Made by a program: the position numbers and the translations under genes. From a virus: a stretch of 46,433 nt of DNA. The stretch's first letter is position 1. Every line of letters begins with the position of its first letter. Positions 30,178 through 40,243 of the stretch are shown here, one piece after another. The notes under the pieces were generated by a model. The model was given only the letters and a program-made list of their open reading frames with translations. It ran no database searches and was not told where the DNA came from. The stretch covers positions 1 through 46,433 of the IMG/VR virus record IMGVR_UViG_3300033150_000740; one strand, given 5' to 3'.

Positions 30178-33100
30178 ATGAAAAGAACCTTCGTACCACC
30201 TTCTGGAGATCGCAACGCTAAGTTGGCGATAGTAGGTGAACAACCTGGGTTCCAGGAAGTAAAATACCGCAAGCCTTTCATTGGTCCTGCAGGTCGAGGC
30301 CTTGACGAATGTCTTGCAATGACCAGAATTCAGCGCTCTAACATTTACATAACTAATGTCATCAAGGATCTAGATGCACCACTCAAGCATTATATTGACA
30401 TAGATTCTCGTGGCAAGTGGAAAATATCTGAACAGGGTTATCAATATATCCAGGAATTAGCCGACGAACTAAAGTCACTACCTAACCTAAACGTCGTTGT
30501 AGCCTGTGGCAACATCGCTTTACTTGCACTAGCTAACCGAGCAGGTATAACTAAGTGGAGAGGCTCAGTTATCGAATCTACAATTGTACCTGGCTTGAAA
30601 GTAGTTCCTACATTCCATCCAGCCACGTTCATACCTCCTAAGTTTAACTTTTTAAACAAACCACTCATTTGTGAAGATTTGCTAAAAGCGAAATATGAGA
30701 GTGAGTTTTCATGGATAGAGCGCAAGGAAAGAAACGTAACCATCAAACCCTCGTTTGACGAGGTGATTGCCACTCTCAACCATTGCTACGAGATTGGTCT
30801 GAGGGGTCAAACAATAGGAATCGATATCGAAGTTATAAATGGTGAGCTAGATTGTATATCCTTTGCTTGGTCTGATACACAGTCAATGTCTATTCCTTTC
30901 CGCTACCAACAGGGTGATTACTTTACACCTGAACAAGAGTATGAAATAATGCTTTTGATTGCAAAGATTATTCAAGAAGAAAGAATATCAAAAGTAGGTG
31001 CTAACTTCATCTTTGATCTCCAATTCCTGTTCCGTAAGTATGGAATCCGCCCTCGAGGCAATATCCATTGCACACAGATTGCTCAAAAAATCGCCTTCCC
31101 AGATTTCCCTGCAGGCCTTGACTTCGTAACTACAATGCACACCGATGTCCCATACTACAAAGACGACGGAAAACAGTGGATGAAGATGGGAACTGGTTCT
31201 TGGGAAGAATGGTGGACTTACAATGGGATGGATGCGATAGTGCCTGTCGAAGCTATTCCTAAGCAACTGCAAATTCTTGCTAAACAAATAAATGAGGAAA
31301 CCTACGAGCGTCAACGAAGGTTGATCGAACCACTCATCTACATGAGCGAACGTGGAATAAGGATCGATGTTGAAGGAATGATGGGATACAAGGAACAACA
31401 ACAAGCTGAGCTAGACAAACTTGCAGAGGAGCTGAATCGTGAAGTAGGTCATGAGATAAACTATAACTCACCAGAACAACTAAAACATTATTTTTATGAA
31501 GAGCTAGGTCTCCGACCTTACGTAAATCGCAAGACAGGTAAAAAAACAACTGACATCGACGCACTCAAGCGAATCTACCGCAGCGGAGGACCTGGCAGCA
31601 AAGCTGCACGGTTGATGTTAGATATTCGATCACTTTCAAAGCGTATATCTACCTATCTTAACATTGGAAAGGTTGACCAAGACGGACGTTATCGCTCATC
31701 ATACAAACCAGTGGGCGCTGAAACTGGAAGAATCTCTAGTGGTGAAACAATCTTTGGCACAGGAGGGAATCAACAGAATTGGCCACATGATCTGTTGCGT
31801 TTCTTCCTTGCCGATGAAGGTTACATACTCTACAGCATGGACTTGTCACAGATAGAGAACCGAATCGTAGCCTATGTCGGTGGAGTTGTATCGCAGATAG
31901 AGGCCTTTGAACAAGGCATTGACTTGCATCGTCTGACTGCCTCAATAATCTTTGACAAGCCTTACGATCAGATCTCCTCAAAAGATGGTTCTTCCTTACT
32001 CGGTGATGGACGACAAAGTGAGCGTTATTGGGGTAAGAAGTGTAAATTTAGTAACTGCCAGGTCCTGTCTGAATCTGGCTGGATTGATATATCAGAGGCA
32101 TACAAAACTAAATGCAAAATAGCTCAGTGGCATGTGGATGGAACTATATCATTTGAGTACCCAACAGATTGGTATGTAGACGACTTCGAGGGTGAGTCTG
32201 TCATCATATATAACCAAAGAATCTACCAGGAAGCTACACCAGAACACAAAATGCCTTTGGTATATGAGGATGGAAGAGTAATAGACAAAACAATTAATAA
32301 CTATCCAAAAAGCGGAAAGTACAAAGCACCACTATCTGGAATCTATAATGGAGGTATAACACTCAACAAGTACGTACTGATGTTAATGGTAGCTTTCCAA
32401 GCTGATGGTCATTGGAGTGGTAACTCTATTCAATTCAATTTAACAAAGGAACGTAAGATAAATAGATTAAAGTATATCCTTGACAAAGGTGGATTTGCTT
32501 ATAGTGGCACTAAAACCATCAATGTATCGGCTAAAAACAGTGTGTGTAAGTTCATAAGAATGGTCATGGGAAGGTCTAAATCATTTGGACCGTGGTTACT
32601 TGAGTTAGGTCAAGAATCCTTGAGAATTATTTTAGATGAACTACTTCATTGGGACGGATACACAGACAGAGCCAGAAAGCAATATTTTACTACTGATCTA
32701 GTAAATGCTATATGGATTCAGACAATAGCACACTTATGCAATAAGGCCGCTATCATATCTCACCAAGACAATTCTGTTACTAGTAGTTTTGGAAAAAAGA
32801 TATTGTACAGACTTACCATAAGAGACTCAGCATCACCAGCAACCCATGCTATAAACAGACAAAAAAGATTTAGGTCAGGAAAAATCTACTGTCCAACTAT
32901 GCCATCTGGGTACTTTCTATGTAGAGAACATGGACTAATAAGTGTTACTGGAAATAGCAATCATGCTATCAACTATAGTGTTGGTTATAAGACATTTGCA
33001 CTCACTAATGAGATGCCTGAAAGCGAAGCCAAGTATGTCTTAGAAAAGGTCCACAAAGGCTATCCACAAATAAGAAACGGTTATCACCAAGTGATTCAAA

Positions 33101-33600
33101 ACATGCTTAAGAAAAATAGAATTGTCACAAACCTAATGGGTCGTCGAAGATTGTTCCTCGGTCCTATTATCCCTTCGCCTCCTAATGTTCCTAAAAGTGC
33201 CTGCGAAAATACCTATCGTGAAGCCTATGCGCATTTACCTCAAAGTACAACTGCAGACAAGATTAACGAACATGGAGTTGAATACGTTTATTACAATCAA
33301 CACCTCTTCAAACCAATCGAGCTATTAACTCAAATACATGACGCAATAGTGTTTCAAATACCACTTTCAATTCCTTGGGAAGAACATGCTAGAATGTTAC
33401 TTTTAATAAAAGAGTCGCTTGAACAACCTCTTTATTGGCACGATAGAGAAATAAAGACACCTGCCGATCTATCAATTGGCTTCAATATGTGTAAAGAAGA
33501 GATGAAGGAATTAAAAAGCAAAGAAATCCCTACCGACATAGGCAAGCTCGCTGACTTATTGAGGAAGATCTATTACGAACTCTGCACTACGTCTGAATAG
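30178..33600 (+). CDS. polA: uracil-DNA glycosylase-like domain fused to family A DNA polymerase, interrupted by an intein
   Basis: Replicative polymerase, 1140 residues before splicing, 835 after. The ATG at 30178 has GGAGG; an in-frame ATG at 30166 overlaps that site. Residues about 1-180 are a UDG family 4/5-like fold (LAIVGEQPGFQE, PFIGPAGRGLDE, TFHPATF) without the usual Fe-S cysteines. A 3'-5' exonuclease follows (IGIDIEV, GANFIFDLQ, YNGMDAIVP). Polymerase motif A is MDLSQIENRIVAY, motif B is GKK plus SNHAINYSVGY, split by the intein, and motif C is QIHDAIVFQ, with Ala in place of the usual Glu after HD. UDG-PolA fusions are known in some phages. Confidence 0.88.
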   Translation: MKRTFVPPSGDRNAKLAIVGEQPGFQEVKYRKPFIGPAGRGLDECLAMTRIQRSNIYITNVIKDLDAPLKHYIDIDSRGKWKISEQGYQYIQELADELKSLPNLNVVVACGNIALLALANRAGITKWRGSVIESTIVPGLKVVPTFHPATFIPPKFNFLNKPLICEDLLKAKYESEFSWIERKERNVTIKPSFDEVIATLNHCYEIGLRGQTIGIDIEVINGELDCISFAWSDTQSMSIPFRYQQGDYFTPEQEYEIMLLIAKIIQEERISKVGANFIFDLQFLFRKYGIRPRGNIHCTQIAQKIAFPDFPAGLDFVTTMHTDVPYYKDDGKQWMKMGTGSWEEWWTYNGMDAIVPVEAIPKQLQILAKQINEETYERQRRLIEPLIYMSERGIRIDVEGMMGYKEQQQAELDKLAEELNREVGHEINYNSPEQLKHYFYEELGLRPYVNRKTGKKTTDIDALKRIYRSGGPGSKAARLMLDIRSLSKRISTYLNIGKVDQDGRYRSSYKPVGAETGRISSGETIFGTGGNQQNWPHDLLRFFLADEGYILYSMDLSQIENRIVAYVGGVVSQIEAFEQGIDLHRLTASIIFDKPYDQISSKDGSSLLGDGRQSERYWGKKCKFSNCQVLSESGWIDISEAYKTKCKIAQWHVDGTISFEYPTDWYVDDFEGESVIIYNQRIYQEATPEHKMPLVYEDGRVIDKTINNYPKSGKYKAPLSGIYNGGITLNKYVLMLMVAFQADGHWSGNSIQFNLTKERKINRLKYILDKGGFAYSGTKTINVSAKNSVCKFIRMVMGRSKSFGPWLLELGQESLRIILDELLHWDGYTDRARKQYFTTDLVNAIWIQTIAHLCNKAAIISHQDNSVTSSFGKKILYRLTIRDSASPATHAINRQKRFRSGKIYCPTMPSGYFLCREHGLISVTGNSNHAINYSVGYKTFALTNEMPESEAKYVLEKVHKGYPQIRNGYHQVIQNMLKKNRIVTNLMGRRRLFLGPIIPSPPNVPKSACENTYREAYAHLPQSTTADKINEHGVEYVYYNQHLFKPIELLTQIHDAIVFQIPLSIPWEEHARMLLLIKESLEQPLYWHDREIKTPADLSIGFNMCKEEMKELKSKEIPTDIGKLADLLRKIYYELCTTSE
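32041..32955 (+). mobile_element. intein with LAGLIDADG homing endonuclease in polymerase motif B
   Basis: 305 residues, from Cys (codon 32041) to Asn (codon 32953), with Ser as the +1 residue. Block B is TPEHKM. Two LAGLIDADG-like helices are LMVAFQADGHW (about 32380) and ELLHWDGYTD (about 32640). Block F/G reads YFLCREHGLISVTGN then S. Removal restores GKK-SNHAINYSVGY, a normal O-helix. The residue before the terminal Asn is Gly, not His, a known but minority form that can slow splicing. Confidence 0.85.
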
Positions 33601-33612
33601 CGAGGAACCAGA

Positions 33613-34878
33613 ATGTCTGACGAACGAATCTTGCCTGACTGGATAGATGCTTTTATGAAACTTACTGAAGAGTCTGAACCACCTACACTATTTAGAAAGT
33701 GGGTTGCCATTTCAGCTATTGCTGCAGCACTGCAGCGGAAGACTTATGTTAATCTTGGAATCTCACTCACGATATATCCTAACTTTTACATCGTTCTAGT
33801 AGGTCCCTCTGCCACCGGCAAAGGAACTGCAATGAAATATGCTTATGATATACTAGAGCAAATACCTAACATTCGCCTATCTGCCCAAGCAACTTCATTG
33901 CAAGCCCTTATAAAAAGGATGAGGGAAACTAACTTGACCGACATAGACATGACTACAGGCAAGCAATACTACCATTCATCAATGACTATATTTTCAAATG
34001 AGTTTACTGTATTCCTTGGTTATCATAACAAAGAACTAATGGCAGCCCTTTGCGATTGGTATGACTGTCACAATAGGTGGGTCTATGACACTGTTAGTCG
34101 TGATAAGGAAGAAATCGTAGGTGTGTGGGTGAACTTGTTAGCAGGCACTACTCCAGACAGTCTGCAAAGTTCACTTCCGTTGGAAGCCATCGGTGGAGGC
34201 CTTACGTCACGCATAATCTTTGTATATGCAGATAAGAAGGAAAAACTGGTGATAATACCTACTGTTTCAGAAAAGGAAATAAAGTTACAACAAGCACTTG
34301 TTCACGACCTGGAACAAGTAGCCTTGCTAAGTGGAGCCTTTACAATGACAGATGACTTCATATCTGGCTACACCGAGTGGTGCATTGAGGCAGAGAAAAA
34401 CCCACCTTTTCATGACAAGCGTTTTGACGGGTACTGTGGAAGACGCAGGAATCACTTGATATCTTTAGCAATGGTATGTAGTGCTAGCAGAGGGAACAGT
34501 ATGATATTGGATAGTGTAGATCTAGAAAGGGCCTCAAAGTTGTTGACCGAGGTAGAACAAACAATGGGACTTGTTTTTAGAGGTATCGGAAAGAGTGACA
34601 TATCAAGCCTTTTGAATGACGCAATAGTTTTCTTTGAAAACTCACTCACACCTGACATTCCTATGTGGCAGTTCGCTAGGCAATTTGAAACTAACATGGA
34701 CAAACTAACAATGGACCGAGTTCTGAGCACTCTCGAAACCTCACGATATATAAAAGTGGTAAGAAAACCTGGGATGGAATCTATTATCCATGTGCTTGGT
34801 TGGGAAGATCGTTCAAAAAATAAACAATCTATTTCTCATGAAGAAGACGACTCACTTCACGACGGAAGTCAGGAGTGA
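33613..34878 (+). CDS. AAA ATPase, DUF3987-like, probable replicative helicase or primase-associated
   Basis: 421 residues. Walker A is VLVGPSATGKGTAMK near residue 65, a Walker B-like region is in MTIFSNEFTVFLGYHNK (residues about 125-140), and a sensor-like GVWVNLLAGTTPDSLQ follows. The N-terminal WIDAFMKLTEESEPPTLFRK is typical of DUF3987-type phage ATPases next to polymerases. No primase active site is seen. GAGGAACC precedes the ATG. The last 50 bases overlap the convergent late gene, and a palindrome is translated near the end (DRSKNKQS). Confidence 0.7.
   Translation: MSDERILPDWIDAFMKLTEESEPPTLFRKWVAISAIAAALQRKTYVNLGISLTIYPNFYIVLVGPSATGKGTAMKYAYDILEQIPNIRLSAQATSLQALIKRMRETNLTDIDMTTGKQYYHSSMTIFSNEFTVFLGYHNKELMAALCDWYDCHNRWVYDTVSRDKEEIVGVWVNLLAGTTPDSLQSSLPLEAIGGGLTSRIIFVYADKKEKLVIIPTVSEKEIKLQQALVHDLEQVALLSGAFTMTDDFISGYTEWCIEAEKNPPFHDKRFDGYCGRRRNHLISLAMVCSASRGNSMILDSVDLERASKLLTEVEQTMGLVFRGIGKSDISSLLNDAIVFFENSLTPDIPMWQFARQFETNMDKLTMDRVLSTLETSRYIKVVRKPGMESIIHVLGWEDRSKNKQSISHEEDDSLHDGSQE
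34806..34830. repeat. dispersed 25-bp palindrome, copy 13
   Basis: AGATCGTTCAAA, central A, AAATAAACAATCT shortened by one in the match (right arm AAATAAACAATCT reads less perfectly than in other copies). It sits at the meeting point of the two convergent transcription units, inside the plus-strand ATPase gene and touching the stop of the minus-strand 1804-residue gene. Confidence 0.85.
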
Positions 34879-37800
34879 CAACTCCACCTGCAAGTATTAC
34901 CGTCTTGAGCTCTTCTCTTAACTGTTTCCTCTCATCCTCAGAGGCACTCTTTAATCTATCTACATAAACTCTTGCCCTTGCTTCTGGAGACAGTCCCTTT
35001 AGACTAAGCCAGAAGGACCTATTCTGCAGATCTTTTGTTCTCTCCATAAACTTGAATCTGTCGAGCAATCTCTCTCTTACATCTTTATCCTTAAATTGCT
35101 TGATGTAGTCAACAACATCTTTCCTTGAATAGTTACCGTCAAACAAATAACCTTCAACTCTTAGCTCTAGACCTCTATTCTGGATCCACCTTTCAAGCTC
35201 CTCCTTCTCTTCAGCCTTTTCTATTTTAGCTCCAAACTGTGAATACGGATTAGTTATACCAATAAATCTTTTGATTACAGGCATTCTGGCCAAAACTTCT
35301 GCAATATGTTCCTGTTTATCACTATCAGGTAGGTCACCAAAGGCCTTTTCATAACCTTCACCAAGTAAATAAGACCAAACAGTTCCACTTGTCACCAGTT
35401 CTTCAACCGCATACCTGGTCCTTTCAGGTGAAAGGCCAGTTACTTTACCTATATCAATGTAAACTTGTGGTGTCTCTCCTGGGATGTACTCTTCCTTGCT
35501 CTTCGGCCAGCCAAAAGGTCTCTCAGTCCGTCTCCATATATCTTCATTTAACCAAAAATCTTTGTTCGTGACATAGCCAATCACTCCACTCACAGTGGGT
35601 GGCAAATCAGTGACACTAACAGGGCTCATTTGCTTAAGTGAATCAACAACCCTATCTACATCAACTTCATTTCCCAACCATTTATCGGTTGCAGCTTCGA
35701 AGAACGTCTTGAAAAATTTTTGTGAAGGATCAAGAGGAATCTTGATGTAAATGTATCTGCGTTGTCCTCTACTATCAATAAATGAAAAGTCATCTCCAAG
35801 TGGTATGCAAAGGTTGTTCTCCATATCTATCGACCCTTGCAACGATTTCATTGTTTGAGGAGCCATCTGCTTTGCAGCAATGTAAAGACCGACAACTGCT
35901 GAAGCGAACTGAGCTATCTTGTACATTCCAAGAAATGGATTGTCTTTAAGCGACCTCAGCATTCCTCTTGTACCTTGGATTGCTGCATTAAGATATGGAA
36001 TAGCATTATCCACAGCCTTCGCAACACCACCACCTTGGCCGAAGTCCATATAATTTCTAGCTGCAAAAGTAGCTTCTTTAGTTACATCTTCTAACTTCCT
36101 TGCTTCCTCAATGCTTGTTCCTAGCTCCCTTGCTTTCCTACGGATAACTCTCTCACGAATCGCTAACCTAGTCAACACTTCACTTGTCTCACCAAGATAG
36201 CCAAGGAAATCTTGAACTTTGTCTAGCGGACTTTCTATACGCCTACCTCTTCTAAGTAACCTACCTTGGTGGACCAAGAATTCCATCCCACCTCCTTCCT
36301 TTATATACTCATCATAACGACCTTTTCTTAACAGAGCATCCCTAAACACTGTAATAAGATCACGACCCATCTGTAGTCCATAGACTGGAAAGTGTGGACT
36401 GTAAACAGGCTTCCACTTTCCACTCTCAAAAACTCTGGCTGCAAACCAGGCATGCATTATGTCCCTTGGTAAGTTAGCAAGGGCAAATCCCCAGTTAATG
36501 CCAGTTGCAAAGGTTCTTAACAATGCAGATCCACTTAACCATCTAATCAACTGACTCAACCTATAAGACATCTCTGGGTTGCTAATAATCCATTCTTTTG
36601 CCATTTCAGGTGAAATATAAAGTGGCTTTCTCTCACCATTTTCAAATACATAGATTCGGGACCAACCACTAGGAATTTTGTCCCCTTTCTTTTCCTTAAC
36701 TCTCGCAAATGGATTTTCTGGGTCTTTTCTGGCTAACTCAAGCAACGCTCTGTTGGCTTCATTATTCAAGATTCTTCCATAAGCTCTATTAAACACTTCA
36801 AGCGCCATTACCTCTGATGACGGCTCGTAGATGTCGGTATCCCTGCCTTTTGCTAAGGCTTCTATACCAGAGTCATAAACAGTTCTTTTCTTCTTACCTA
36901 CTTTAGCCTTGTACCTTACATCGAGCAAATCTATCAGCTTGATTCTACGATAGTTATGCACAATAAGATCATTATACTCCTGTTTACTAATCAATCCTGC
37001 ATCAAGCATGTCTTTGAGTGGTTTCTTCATCCACTCGAAATAGGCTCTAGCACGTTCTCTTATTACTGCAGCCCTCTCAGGTGATATTTTCTCGATATAA
37101 GGAAATAGTTCACTATACGCAATTGACTCAGTCGGTCCTAGACCTTTTGGAAACTTAAACTTTCCAGGTGGTTTATACTTGGCAATTGCAATCATTCTTA
37201 TAGCCAGTATAAGATTATCTAATATCTCCCTTTCCTTCTTACTTAAACCGCCATAGACTTCATCCCTCAGTTGCTTCAACATTCTAGCTGCAAGTGCTGA
37301 AGAACCTTTCGAGAGGTAGGCCTTCTGCATGATTCGGTAGCCTTCATCACCTAGGACTTTTAACATACCTCTTCTGATATTACCTGATCTATCAACGAAG
37401 GCTCTAACACCTTCCTCTTTTGCTCTTCTAAATGCTTCTCTAAGTTTAAACTTTTTCATTCCTCTGGCTTGCTTCATATATCCAGAGAACTTTCTAGCTG
37501 CGTTAGCTAGTTCCTCTGCAGCTTTGTCGATAGGAATCCCTGAATAAAGGTCAACTACTTTACCTCCATACAACTTGGCCCTCTCTTTATCAAGAAACTT
37601 TTCCCACCTCTTAACTGCCTGCTTAGCATCTACAAGTGTATCTTCTGTATCAACCCAGAGCCATTCTTTCTTAAGAGGGTCATAGCCTTCTATTATATAA
37701 CCACTAATTTTTCTTTCTTCAACTTTGGCCCTCCACTTGCCTGGTACTATCTTTTTACCAACTTCTGTTTCTACAACTTCACGATGAGGCCTTACAGCCG

Positions 37801-40243
37801 TAGGTGTTTTAACACTCCACTCGTATTTTCCTCCAGGTTTGACTCTAAATTTAACAACAGGTCTGCCGGTTATAGGATCACGTAGGTGGGGAATGACTCT
37901 GCCGAATTTGTCCTTTAGAGCCTTAGTTATTTCATCGAAAGGAATTCCTGAATAAAGCCTGGTCCCATACTTAGCCCTCATCCTGATATCTTTAGTACCA
38001 CTCTCTACCCTAAGCATTCTATCCAACGATTTCCACGGCGGAATCTTCCTACGTTCCTCCTTAGACATATTCATTCTTCTGCTTGCCAACCTAGCTTCCA
38101 TTTCTCCGGGGTCGATAAGATATTCGAAGTAACTACCGGTGGTTCTAGCATCGGCTCCAAAAAACTTGGATCCAACTGTGTCATTAACTGCATGTTGTAA
38201 CTCATGGAACAAAGTTTTCTTTATGTTCCTTGACTTATGTGGGTTTATTGCTATATAACCTCTCCCAAGCGCCCTAAATCCTCCAGAAACATACTGTCCT
38301 GCGTCGCTTCCTAGGTCCCTGAAGTAAACTCTCATATTTTCTATCTCAGGAACTGCTTTATATAGTTCTGGATAGTCAAGTATCTCACCCAATGTTGTAG
38401 AAAAACCATCTAACGAGCGACGATCTTTGGGAAGTTTAAGAATGGCTTTACTATCGTCTATCTCATACCTCCACTTTCCATCTCTTCCGAGCCAAAAACC
38501 TGTTTTTTCAAACAATTCTCGATTCCTATACATGTCCTTTGCAGAGACAGCTCTCTTCTCCTTATCCCATATATCCCTAAACTTCCTCATCTTTCTCATA
38601 GTGGCATAGACAATCTCAGGAAGCTGATCGACAGGAATCATTATATTAAGTTGCACTTCCGGCAATTCACCAGTTCGTTCAATTTTTGAACGATCTGCTC
38701 TCCTAGCCCATTTTGCAGCTTCTTCTGCAACCTCGATGAAATTGTTTACTGCAGCTGAATCTCCATTGAAATAGTCTAACAAAGGAATTCTATTCGCAGG
38801 GTCTTTGACTGCAACTGCTAGGTCACTAAGTGCTTCTCTTGCCTTAGCTATGTCAACATCCTCAGCTCCATCTAACCAAGAGTTGACATCAACTACGTGT
38901 TTTTCAACTATCATCTCAGGACTATCAAACTGTCTCTTTCCAGCTAAAATCTCACGCTTCTTTCTAGTTACTTCTGGGTTTCTTTCACGGAAAGGTGAAT
39001 TGTCAGTTGATAGTTCAAGTGGTTCTCTAGTGCCTGTTTGCTCATCTACATCGGTTATCTCTTCACCATATTTCTCCAGGAAATAATCCTCTATTTCTTT
39101 GTCAGATAACTCATCTATCTTTTTACCAAAGTGGTCTTCGACTTCTTTTATGAGCCTGAGGTCTTCATCAGCAGTTGGCTTTCTCTCGACTTTGGTCCTT
39201 TTCTTAGGCTTAGCCTTTTTCTCTTTGATACTCTCTATAGCCTTATGAATTGCCTCATCAGCTATATATTTCTTAGCCTGTTTAATTTTCTTGATTCTCC
39301 TACCCTTCGCCTGCAAATCCTCTTTTATCATAGTTGTGTAATCTATATTCTCAGCTATCTCCGCAGCCTCTGCTTCTAGCTTTTTCTTTTCATATTCTAG
39401 AATCTTCCCTTGGGCCCTCTTCACTGCCTCATCAGGTATTTTCTCCACAGCCTCCTCAGTCTTAGCAATCTCAACTGCTCTGTCAGCTATATCTTCCACT
39501 TTCCTGGCGACTTCAGCTCTTTCACCTGTTCTAGTCATTTTGCCAAGTGCTGCTATTCCGACTATGTCACCAGCTATTTTCAATGCACCTCTTACATTAG
39601 GTTCATTGACAAACTTGTTAATGACAGGAATATATTCAACTGATCTAGCAGCTAACTCTGGCAGCACTGACTCTGACAACTTATTTGCCAACATAGCTGT
39701 GCCCTCAATAGGCGCAAACACAACTCTTCCAACTAACTGTGATTCGGGAGTCTCAGGACCTATTAGTGGTTTCAAAGCCTTGCTACCGAATACTTCATCT
39801 GCTTCCTTGATACCTTGGTGAATAGCTTCATACATATCTTCTAAGCTACCACCACCTAATAGCGTCTGCATAGCATTTCTAGCTCCAACTGCTACACCAA
39901 TAGGAAATGAAGCAAGACTTGCTAAAGTGCTTATTATACCTCTATATAAATGTTGGGGCTTAGTTGTAAGAGTCTTTAGACCACTGAGAGTCTCTGTGGC
40001 TCCTCTGACTATGTTAGAGACTTCAATAGGACTAGTCGCAAATCTATCATATTCAGTAGTATCAAGACCCATCACTGCTCTTAGCCCAGCGGTACCACCA
40101 AGTGGTGAGATAGCAACTGGAGTCTCCTCAGCTAACAATCCAGCTGCCTCTCGCCTTAACTGCTGCCGAATCGGCTCTATGGAAACAGGCGCTTCAGTTT
40201 TTGCCTCACCACTTTGACTGAGTAAATCAAGGCCTGATATCAT
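34829..40243 (-). CDS. large polyvalent protein: metallopeptidase-like domain and LPD38-like C-terminal domain, probably ejected
   Basis: 1804 residues. The N-terminal 250 residues contain hydrophobic glycine-rich helices (GIISTLASLASFPIGVAVGA); residues about 240-345 are coiled coil and Lys-rich. Residues about 640-760 hold a zinc peptidase-like motif KKTLFHELQHAVND with a later GEMEAR, as in polyvalent LPD23-type domains. Two SGIP-containing linkers follow (YSGIPFDE, YSGIPIDK). Residues about 1230-1330 (TFATGINWGFALANLPRDI) resemble LPD38. Polyvalent proteins enter the cell with phage DNA. GGAGG precedes the ATG. A palindrome lies in frame at 38672. It is the last gene of the late unit. Confidence 0.75.
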   Translation of the reverse strand: MISGLDLLSQSGEAKTEAPVSIEPIRQQLRREAAGLLAEETPVAISPLGGTAGLRAVMGLDTTEYDRFATSPIEVSNIVRGATETLSGLKTLTTKPQHLYRGIISTLASLASFPIGVAVGARNAMQTLLGGGSLEDMYEAIHQGIKEADEVFGSKALKPLIGPETPESQLVGRVVFAPIEGTAMLANKLSESVLPELAARSVEYIPVINKFVNEPNVRGALKIAGDIVGIAALGKMTRTGERAEVARKVEDIADRAVEIAKTEEAVEKIPDEAVKRAQGKILEYEKKKLEAEAAEIAENIDYTTMIKEDLQAKGRRIKKIKQAKKYIADEAIHKAIESIKEKKAKPKKRTKVERKPTADEDLRLIKEVEDHFGKKIDELSDKEIEDYFLEKYGEEITDVDEQTGTREPLELSTDNSPFRERNPEVTRKKREILAGKRQFDSPEMIVEKHVVDVNSWLDGAEDVDIAKAREALSDLAVAVKDPANRIPLLDYFNGDSAAVNNFIEVAEEAAKWARRADRSKIERTGELPEVQLNIMIPVDQLPEIVYATMRKMRKFRDIWDKEKRAVSAKDMYRNRELFEKTGFWLGRDGKWRYEIDDSKAILKLPKDRRSLDGFSTTLGEILDYPELYKAVPEIENMRVYFRDLGSDAGQYVSGGFRALGRGYIAINPHKSRNIKKTLFHELQHAVNDTVGSKFFGADARTTGSYFEYLIDPGEMEARLASRRMNMSKEERRKIPPWKSLDRMLRVESGTKDIRMRAKYGTRLYSGIPFDEITKALKDKFGRVIPHLRDPITGRPVVKFRVKPGGKYEWSVKTPTAVRPHREVVETEVGKKIVPGKWRAKVEERKISGYIIEGYDPLKKEWLWVDTEDTLVDAKQAVKRWEKFLDKERAKLYGGKVVDLYSGIPIDKAAEELANAARKFSGYMKQARGMKKFKLREAFRRAKEEGVRAFVDRSGNIRRGMLKVLGDEGYRIMQKAYLSKGSSALAARMLKQLRDEVYGGLSKKEREILDNLILAIRMIAIAKYKPPGKFKFPKGLGPTESIAYSELFPYIEKISPERAAVIRERARAYFEWMKKPLKDMLDAGLISKQEYNDLIVHNYRRIKLIDLLDVRYKAKVGKKKRTVYDSGIEALAKGRDTDIYEPSSEVMALEVFNRAYGRILNNEANRALLELARKDPENPFARVKEKKGDKIPSGWSRIYVFENGERKPLYISPEMAKEWIISNPEMSYRLSQLIRWLSGSALLRTFATGINWGFALANLPRDIMHAWFAARVFESGKWKPVYSPHFPVYGLQMGRDLITVFRDALLRKGRYDEYIKEGGGMEFLVHQGRLLRRGRRIESPLDKVQDFLGYLGETSEVLTRLAIRERVIRRKARELGTSIEEARKLEDVTKEATFAARNYMDFGQGGGVAKAVDNAIPYLNAAIQGTRGMLRSLKDNPFLGMYKIAQFASAVVGLYIAAKQMAPQTMKSLQGSIDMENNLCIPLGDDFSFIDSRGQRRYIYIKIPLDPSQKFFKTFFEAATDKWLGNEVDVDRVVDSLKQMSPVSVTDLPPTVSGVIGYVTNKDFWLNEDIWRRTERPFGWPKSKEEYIPGETPQVYIDIGKVTGLSPERTRYAVEELVTSGTVWSYLLGEGYEKAFGDLPDSDKQEHIAEVLARMPVIKRFIGITNPYSQFGAKIEKAEEKEELERWIQNRGLELRVEGYLFDGNYSRKDVVDYIKQFKDKDVRERLLDRFKFMERTKDLQNRSFWLSLKGLSPEARARVYVDRLKSASEDERKQLREELKTVILAGGVVTPDFRREVSRLLHEK
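38672..38696. repeat. dispersed 25-bp palindrome, copy 14, inside a gene
   Basis: AGTTCGTTCAAT, central T, TTTGAACGATCT. It is the only copy deep inside an open reading frame. On the minus strand it encodes DRSKIERT within the 1804-residue protein, in a linker after a helical region. Confidence 0.88.

Noticed and set aside
30638-30662. Seventeenth copy of the 25-bp palindrome
   Set aside because: Only the right arm (TTTAAACAAACC) matches; the left arm does not, and the site is within conserved UDG coding sequence.
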